Shown: piece by piece, positions 45,755 to 50,394 of the stretch
How the letters are laid out: the number at the start of each line of letters is the position of its first letter
Position numbering within the stretch: position 1 is the stretch's first letter
Assembly: GCA_946184125.1 (NCBI GenBank)
Contig: CAMHEL010000009.1
Location: 1 to 50,394, forward strand
Source of the DNA: an uncultured Prevotellaceae bacterium
GTDB lineage: Bacteria > Bacteroidota > Bacteroidia > Bacteroidales > Bacteroidaceae
DNA: 50,394 nucleotides
Reading direction: 5' to 3'
The notes under the pieces: model-generated
Databases searched by the model: none
The model's input: only the letters and a program-made list of their open reading frames with translations
What the model was told of the DNA's origin: nothing
Made by a program: the position numbers and the translations under genes

Positions 45755-46297
45755 CTATTTCCAATGGCTTCGCACACTGGCGTAAAGGGCGGTCGTCACG
45801 CTCAGCACCATGCCCGCCACCATGTTCGACCATAGCAGCTGAAGTACGATGTCGATAGGACGCATTTCACGCAGGCGCGTGGCCATCTCCTTTCCAAAAC
45901 CCTTGGGGTAGCCCATGCGCTCCATTGCGGTGGTGAGTTCCTTGTCGGTGAGCATCGATGCGTAGCGGTCTATCAGAAATCCCTTGTCGATGTATTGAAG
46001 GTAGACCCACTGGGCAAGTGCGAGTAAGAGCGACGCGTAGAATACGGTCATCATGGAATGGCTGTAGGCACGGCCGTAGCTCACTTTGCCGTCGGGCTGG
46101 CTGTCGGCAAACGATTTGGTGAGTATGCCCACATAGAATGGGGTGAACACCATCGTGAACAACCAAAGCAGACCGCACAAGGGGTAGCGGAAATTGCCTA
46201 TGAAAAGAGCAAAACTAATAATCCATAATATACCCACTTTCGCTCCGTCGGCACGGGCCGAGGAGAGCACGGTGGGGGAGGGTGCTGAAGAAGGCAT
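45755..46297 (-). CDS. DUF4199-like integral membrane protein
   Basis: I place the start at MPSSAPSPTVLSS (180 residues), because the longer frame would begin inside a -7 promoter element. Four hydrophobic segments are visible: VGILWIISFALFIGNF, LCGLLWLFTMVFTPFYVGIL, TVFYASLLLALAQWVYLQY and LLWSNMVAGMVLSVTTALY. The region KSFADSQPDGKVSYGRAYSHSMM between segments two and three is typical of DUF4199. The function is unknown; the steady pairing with a GT2 enzyme suggests a role with lipid-linked sugars. It is the first gene of the operon. Confidence 0.78.
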   Translation of the reverse strand: MPSSAPSPTVLSSARADGAKVGILWIISFALFIGNFRYPLCGLLWLFTMVFTPFYVGILTKSFADSQPDGKVSYGRAYSHSMMTVFYASLLLALAQWVYLQYIDKGFLIDRYASMLTDKELTTAMERMGYPKGFGKEMATRLREMRPIDIVLQLLWSNMVAGMVLSVTTALYASVRSHWK

Positions 46298-46330
46298 GGG
46301 CGCTTGTATTCTTTTTCTTACTTCAAAATG

Positions 46331-46338
46331 CAAAGGTA
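46331..46338 (-). promoter_or_regulatory. -7 promoter element of the DUF4199 operon
   Basis: The minus strand reads TACCTTTG, matching TAnnTTTG, 33 bp upstream of the chosen DUF4199 start. The -33 element is weak. It drives six genes through to the Crp/Fnr regulator. Confidence 0.55.
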
Positions 46339-46869
46339 GGGATTATTTTTGGGATAGTGAAACTTATCTTACCTTTTTGAGTTTTATTTTCAGAAAAATC
46401 ACTTCTTCGGCCTTCCTTCCCTCTGGCCGAATGCTGTTTTTTTGTTTATATACGATAAGTATGGTTGGCAACTGACCGTCAAAAGTGTCGCTGACCAGTG
46501 ACATTTTTCTGTTTATGCGTCACTCGCGATGTCAATACTGCCGACAAAGACTTTTTAGTAGATGTTATCTTTTATTTTTATTTTCAATTATGTTCTTATT
46601 TAGTAAACAATGTATCTTTTTTGTCCAAAAATGTCACTTCTTGAAAAGTATTATGTTACTTTTGAACGCTTTTCTTTTGTTTGAAAATGTAAGAAATTCA
46701 TGCTTTGTAATATCTTTTTACTTTTGATACATTTCTTCCCTGATTGAATACTTTTTAGCGGAAATGATGCCGATTAAGCCCCAAAAATGTACAACTTCCG
46801 AAATGTATTTTCCCATTTGTATCATGTATTTCTATAAAAATATCATTTTTGAAAAAAGAATATCAAAAA

Positions 46870-46902
46870 TTGTAGAGGAATTAAAAAATCAATTTATCTT
46901 TG
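46870..46902 (+). promoter_or_regulatory. Promoter of the SusC-like gene
   Basis: TATCTTTG (46895-46902) preceded by TTG (46870-46872), with a 22-bp spacer, slightly longer than usual. The sequence after it (CCATCGTTAAATTG) resembles that after the GH51 promoter. The leader would be about 95 nt. Confidence 0.6.
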
Positions 46903-47001
46903 CCATCGTTAAATTGTGTTATTCTATTTTTATATAGGGTGGCACGTGCGACAAGAATTTCTAACTATTCATTTTATATTTTTAACCAACAAAACCTAAT
47001 T

Positions 47002-50000
47002 ATGTTGTATTTTAAATCACTGCAAAAGCCGTTAGTGTTTCTGTTCCTGCTCTGTTTGTTCCCTCTGGGAGCAATGGCTCAGAGTGTAGTGAAAGGAACA
47101 GTGATTGATGAAGCGGGCGAGCCAGTCATTGGTGCGACCGTCAAAGTGGAAGGATCCAGCGTAGGTGCTATCTCCGACTTCAATGGCGAGTTCAGCATCC
47201 AGGCTCCTTCGAATGCCACACTTAGCGTCACCTATGTGGGATATGTTCCCCAGAAGGTGAATGTGGCAGGTAAGTCCAACATTCAAATCGTACTGAAAGA
47301 AGACTTCGCCATGCTCAACGACGTGGTGGTCATCGGTTATGGTACGATGAAGAAGAGCGACATTTCCGGTTCTGTCGCAACAGTCGACCAGGAAGCCGTG
47401 ATGAAGCGCGTGCCTCAGAACATCGGCCAGGTGCTTCAGGGTGCTGCCGCCGGTGTCCAGGTGTCCATGCAGGACGGTTCGCCTGATGCAAAGGCTGCCA
47501 TCCGCATCCGTGGTATCGGCACCATCAATGGCGATGCTTCTCCTCTTTATGTCGTTGACGGTGTGCAAGTGGGCAACAGTGCCGACTTCGTCAACCCCTC
47601 CGACATCGAGCGTGTGGAAATCCTGAAGGATGCCTCCGCTACTGCCATCTACGGTTCGGCTGGTGCCAACGGTGTCGTCATGATTACCACCAAGCACGGT
47701 TCTGTGGGCCACACCAATATCACCCTGACCGCCGACTGGGGTATCCAGACCCTGCCTTACACCCTCGATGTGCTCAGTCTGGACACATACGCCAAAGCCA
47801 TCCGCGAGGCAAAGGGTTCGAATATGTTCATCAACCAGGTATGGGATGCCAAATATGATGGCAAGCGCAAGGAAATCGACTGGCAGAAGGAGATGACCCG
47901 TGCAGCCCTCAGACAGCAGTATGGTGCTACGCTGAACGGTGGCAATGAGAAGACACAGTACAACCTCTCGTTCGGTTACAACCACATCGATGGTCTTGTC
48001 GTCAATACCAACTACCAGCGCTTCACCACCCGTGCCAATGTCAGCACCAAGGTGAACAAGTATTTGGAAATTGGCGGTGATATCAACTTCACCCACAGCG
48101 AGAGCTACGGTTCGAATATGTCGCTGGGTAACAACCAGAACATGTCTTCTCTCCGTGACTTCGCTTCTCTGACTCCGACATTGGATTATCTGTATGGTAA
48201 TGATGCCGATTTGGGGCAGCTCATCAATGTCAGCCTCGAGAACTCCGACGGTACATACGGTACGGGTTATCAGGCCACAGTGAACAACTGGGAGGGTAAC
48301 ACCAACATCGGTGCCAACCCCTATGCCTCACAGATGGAGAATGGCGACCGTGCACGCAATGGCAATGACCGCATCCAGACGACCGCTTTCGTCGACCTCA
48401 CCTTCCTGAACACTGGTGTTCATAAGCTCGATGTTCGCTCACAGGGCACCTACACCTATTCAGCAAGCAACAGTTCTGATTTCACTGGTGGACGTCATCG
48501 CTACAACCTCATGCCTACTGTTGGAACTCGGAAAAACGCTGCCGGTGTCGACGAAGCCTATATTGTTGACCCCACCCTTACTTTACAAGAGGTTCCCATG
48601 AATGCCGACCAGACCTATGCTTTCTCGCTGAACAACAGCCACAGCTACAGCCTCGGCATCCAGACCTACCTTACTTATAATCTCAACTACGACATCCACA
48701 ATCTGACCGTGATGCTCGGTAACGAGGTTGGCAAGTCTTGGGGACAGTGGGTGAACTCCAGCTCAAGAGACTTCCCCTCCATTTACAACCGTAATATCAA
48801 CCTGACCATGGACCTCAGCTCCAAGGGTACTGGTGGTGCTTACAACGCCGACGTGCATACCATCTCTTACTTCGCACGTGCTTCTTACAGCCTGATGGAC
48901 CGCTACATCATCACCGGTACCATCCGTAAGGACGGTAGCTCCAACTTCTCGAAGGGCAACCGTTGGGGTACCTTCCCCTCAGTGGCTGGTGCATGGCGTA
49001 TCAGCGAGGAGCCGTTTCTCAGAGACGTCTCTTTCGTCAACAACTTGAAACTCCGTGTTGGATGGGGTCAGACTGGTAACGCCGGTGGTGTGGCTGGTGC
49101 AGCTGTCATCGCACAGAACATCGACGGTGCATACAACACCTATCCTGCAATCGATGCTTCCTCCGGTTACTGGGGCAACCGCCATCGTGACATCGGTTTC
49201 TACATGCCGCTGAAAGATGGTAACCTGAAGTGGGAGACCACTGAGATGACCAACTTCGGTATCGACTTCGCATTCCTCAACGACTGGGACATCACCCTCG
49301 ACTACTTCATCAAGAACACCAAAGACCTGCTGATCTATCGTCAGCTTCGTCCGTCGGCTGGTTACAATCAGGTCTACACCAACTATGGTGAGATTGAGAA
49401 CAAGGGCTTCGAGTTCGCCATTGGCTATCACAAGCAGTTCAGCAAGGACTTCAGCTTCAATGCCCGTCTGACTGGCTCCACCATCTCCAACAAAGTGAAG
49501 AAGATGGGTGACAACCAGCCCAACACCGCTTCTGGTAACGGTACCTACATCGACGGTTCTCAGGTGGGTGCAGTCGATGGTAATGGTCACTGGGACAGAC
49601 ACTCCATGACAATGGAGGGCGAGGCTGTCGGTTCGTTCTACGGCTATGTCACCGATGGCATCATCCAGAATGAGCAGCAGTTGGCTGATTATCTGAACAG
49701 GATCAAGACTGATGCTGAGAGAAAAACGGATACACCGCAGATTGGCGATATGATGTTCAAGGATATCAGTGGCCCCGACGGCAAGCCCGACGGCGTGATT
49801 GACAACTATGACCGCAAGATTTTGGGCAATGGTTTCCCAACCCTGAACTATGGTCTTACTCTTGGTGCCACCTATAAAGACTTTGACTTCAGCGTCTACA
49901 TGTATGGCGTGTTTGGTCAGGACATCCTTTCCTACTCAGCCATGAAACTGAGCAGCATGACCCAGCTCGACGACCAGACCACTCCTAACATCCTTACAGA

Positions 50001-50346
50001 TGCCTACAACGACGCATTCCGCAATGGACATGGCTCACTGCCACGCCTGAGCATCCTCGACCTGAACCGTAACTCACGTGTCAGCGACATGTGGGTGAAG
50101 AACGGTGACTTCCTCCGTATTGCCAACATCCAGGTGGGCTACAACCTCCCGAGATTGATTTGCAACAAGATTTCTGTTGAGAAAGCACGCGTCTATGTGG
50201 GTGTCAACAACCTGCTCACCATCTCTGGCTACAACAAGTATGGCGATCCTGAAATCGGTACCGGCTCGATTCTCTTCCAGGGTCTCGACACTGGCCGCTA
50301 TCCGATGCCTCGCACCTTCATGGCTGGTCTGAACGTAACCTTCTAA
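47002..50346 (+). CDS. SusC-like TonB-dependent outer-membrane transporter
   Basis: The start is at MLYFKSLQKPLVFLFLLCLFPLGAMAQ, a signal peptide; the open frame before it covers the leader. The 1114-residue protein has a carboxypeptidase-regulatory-like domain (VVKGTVIDEAGEPVIGATVKVEG), the SusC-type motif NDVVVIGYGTMKKSDISGSV, a plug domain (IRIRGIGTINGDASPLYVVDGV, ILKDASATAIYGSAGANGVVMITTK), and a 22-strand-type barrel ending in an aromatic residue (FMAGLNVTF). It would import oligosaccharides together with a SusD lipoprotein, which should follow just beyond the window. The substrate cannot be told from the sequence. It lies outside the main enzyme cluster, separated by a housekeeping-like operon. 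Confidence 0.93.
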   Translation: MLYFKSLQKPLVFLFLLCLFPLGAMAQSVVKGTVIDEAGEPVIGATVKVEGSSVGAISDFNGEFSIQAPSNATLSVTYVGYVPQKVNVAGKSNIQIVLKEDFAMLNDVVVIGYGTMKKSDISGSVATVDQEAVMKRVPQNIGQVLQGAAAGVQVSMQDGSPDAKAAIRIRGIGTINGDASPLYVVDGVQVGNSADFVNPSDIERVEILKDASATAIYGSAGANGVVMITTKHGSVGHTNITLTADWGIQTLPYTLDVLSLDTYAKAIREAKGSNMFINQVWDAKYDGKRKEIDWQKEMTRAALRQQYGATLNGGNEKTQYNLSFGYNHIDGLVVNTNYQRFTTRANVSTKVNKYLEIGGDINFTHSESYGSNMSLGNNQNMSSLRDFASLTPTLDYLYGNDADLGQLINVSLENSDGTYGTGYQATVNNWEGNTNIGANPYASQMENGDRARNGNDRIQTTAFVDLTFLNTGVHKLDVRSQGTYTYSASNSSDFTGGRHRYNLMPTVGTRKNAAGVDEAYIVDPTLTLQEVPMNADQTYAFSLNNSHSYSLGIQTYLTYNLNYDIHNLTVMLGNEVGKSWGQWVNSSSRDFPSIYNRNINLTMDLSSKGTGGAYNADVHTISYFARASYSLMDRYIITGTIRKDGSSNFSKGNRWGTFPSVAGAWRISEEPFLRDVSFVNNLKLRVGWGQTGNAGGVAGAAVIAQNIDGAYNTYPAIDASSGYWGNRHRDIGFYMPLKDGNLKWETTEMTNFGIDFAFLNDWDITLDYFIKNTKDLLIYRQLRPSAGYNQVYTNYGEIENKGFEFAIGYHKQFSKDFSFNARLTGSTISNKVKKMGDNQPNTASGNGTYIDGSQVGAVDGNGHWDRHSMTMEGEAVGSFYGYVTDGIIQNEQQLADYLNRIKTDAERKTDTPQIGDMMFKDISGPDGKPDGVIDNYDRKILGNGFPTLNYGLTLGATYKDFDFSVYMYGVFGQDILSYSAMKLSSMTQLDDQTTPNILTDAYNDAFRNGHGSLPRLSILDLNRNSRVSDMWVKNGDFLRIANIQVGYNLPRLICNKISVEKARVYVGVNNLLTISGYNKYGDPEIGTGSILFQGLDTGRYPMPRTFMAGLNVTF

Positions 50347-50352
50347 GCAAGG

Positions 50353-50384
50353 TGACAATGTAACAAGGTAACAAAGTAACATAG
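50353..50384. repeat. Short tandem repeat after the SusC gene
   Basis: Units GTGACAAT, GTAACAAG, GTAACAAA and GTAACATA (8-bp period) follow about 6 bp after the SusC stop codon. This resembles the arrays at the other gene ends. The window ends just after. Confidence 0.75.
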
Positions 50385-50394
50385 TTAATTAAGC

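Larger units (their letters stand above)
46298..47001. promoter_or_regulatory. Long AT-rich divergent regulatory region upstream of the SusC gene
   Basis: About 700 bp separate the DUF4199 operon from the SusC gene. No gene is seen. It has the two divergent promoters listed separately, the word AAAAATGTCAC at 46627-46637 with an inverted copy at 46498-46508, and a related CCAAAAATGTACAACTTC at 46781-46798. These may be regulator sites. Confidence 0.4.

Overview
The window comes from a bacterium of the phylum Bacteroidota and looks most like Prevotella. The signs are a hybrid two-component regulator (one-component HTCS), a SusC-type TonB-dependent transporter, repeated TAnnTTTG promoter elements, Bacteroidota-specific lipoprotein and DUF families, and GH10 xylanase-feruloyl esterase fusions of the kind characterised in Prevotella ruminicola 23. 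No rRNA, tRNA, CRISPR array or intact insertion sequence was seen.

Layout. (1) 1-3225, minus strand: the start of an alpha-glucan phosphorylase gene (cut by the window edge), pfkA, and a membrane-bound SpoIIE-type phosphatase. (2) 3297-11297, minus strand: an apparent operon for a secreted C39/papain-like cysteine peptidase, a patatin fused to an outer-membrane barrel, a TolC-like channel, an HlyD-like adaptor and two ABC-2 permeases. It has no ATPase gene. (3) 11448-41611: a large plant cell wall locus. It holds GH43 and GH9 (minus), GH27 (plus), the HTCS regulator (minus), GH51 and two successive GH10-CE1 fusions (plus), two GH43 genes (minus), and a tight plus-strand operon GH10-CBM6-CBM6, GH5, GH3, GH27-CBM. 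(4) 41934-46297, minus strand: a housekeeping-like operon DUF4199, GT2, DUF6452 lipoprotein, DUF6048, ApbE, Crp/Fnr. (5) 47002-50346: a SusC-like gene that opens the next polysaccharide locus; its expected SusD partner would lie beyond the window.

How the genes fit together. The enzymes suit degradation of feruloylated arabinoxylan with associated beta-glucans. The GH10 enzymes would cut the xylan chain, the CE1 domains would release ferulate, GH51 and GH43 would remove arabinose or xylose, GH3 would finish xylo-oligosaccharides, the GH27 enzymes would remove alpha-galactose (or beta-L-arabinopyranose), and GH5 and GH9 would attack beta-1,4-glucan backbones. The HTCS in the middle is the probable sensor. 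No SusC/SusD pair and no GH67/GH115 glucuronidase lies inside the enzyme cluster itself.

Non-coding structure. All three convergent gene junctions hold tandem arrays of 7-8 bp units, and two GH27 genes take their stop codon from such a repeat. Two exact 34-bp copies lie in inverted orientation about 12 kb apart around the regulator and the GH51/GH10-CE1 genes. A 132-bp MITE-like element carries promoter-like sequence in its ends. The GH51 gene is preceded by a structured leader with a strong internal terminator, which could be an attenuator or a small RNA.
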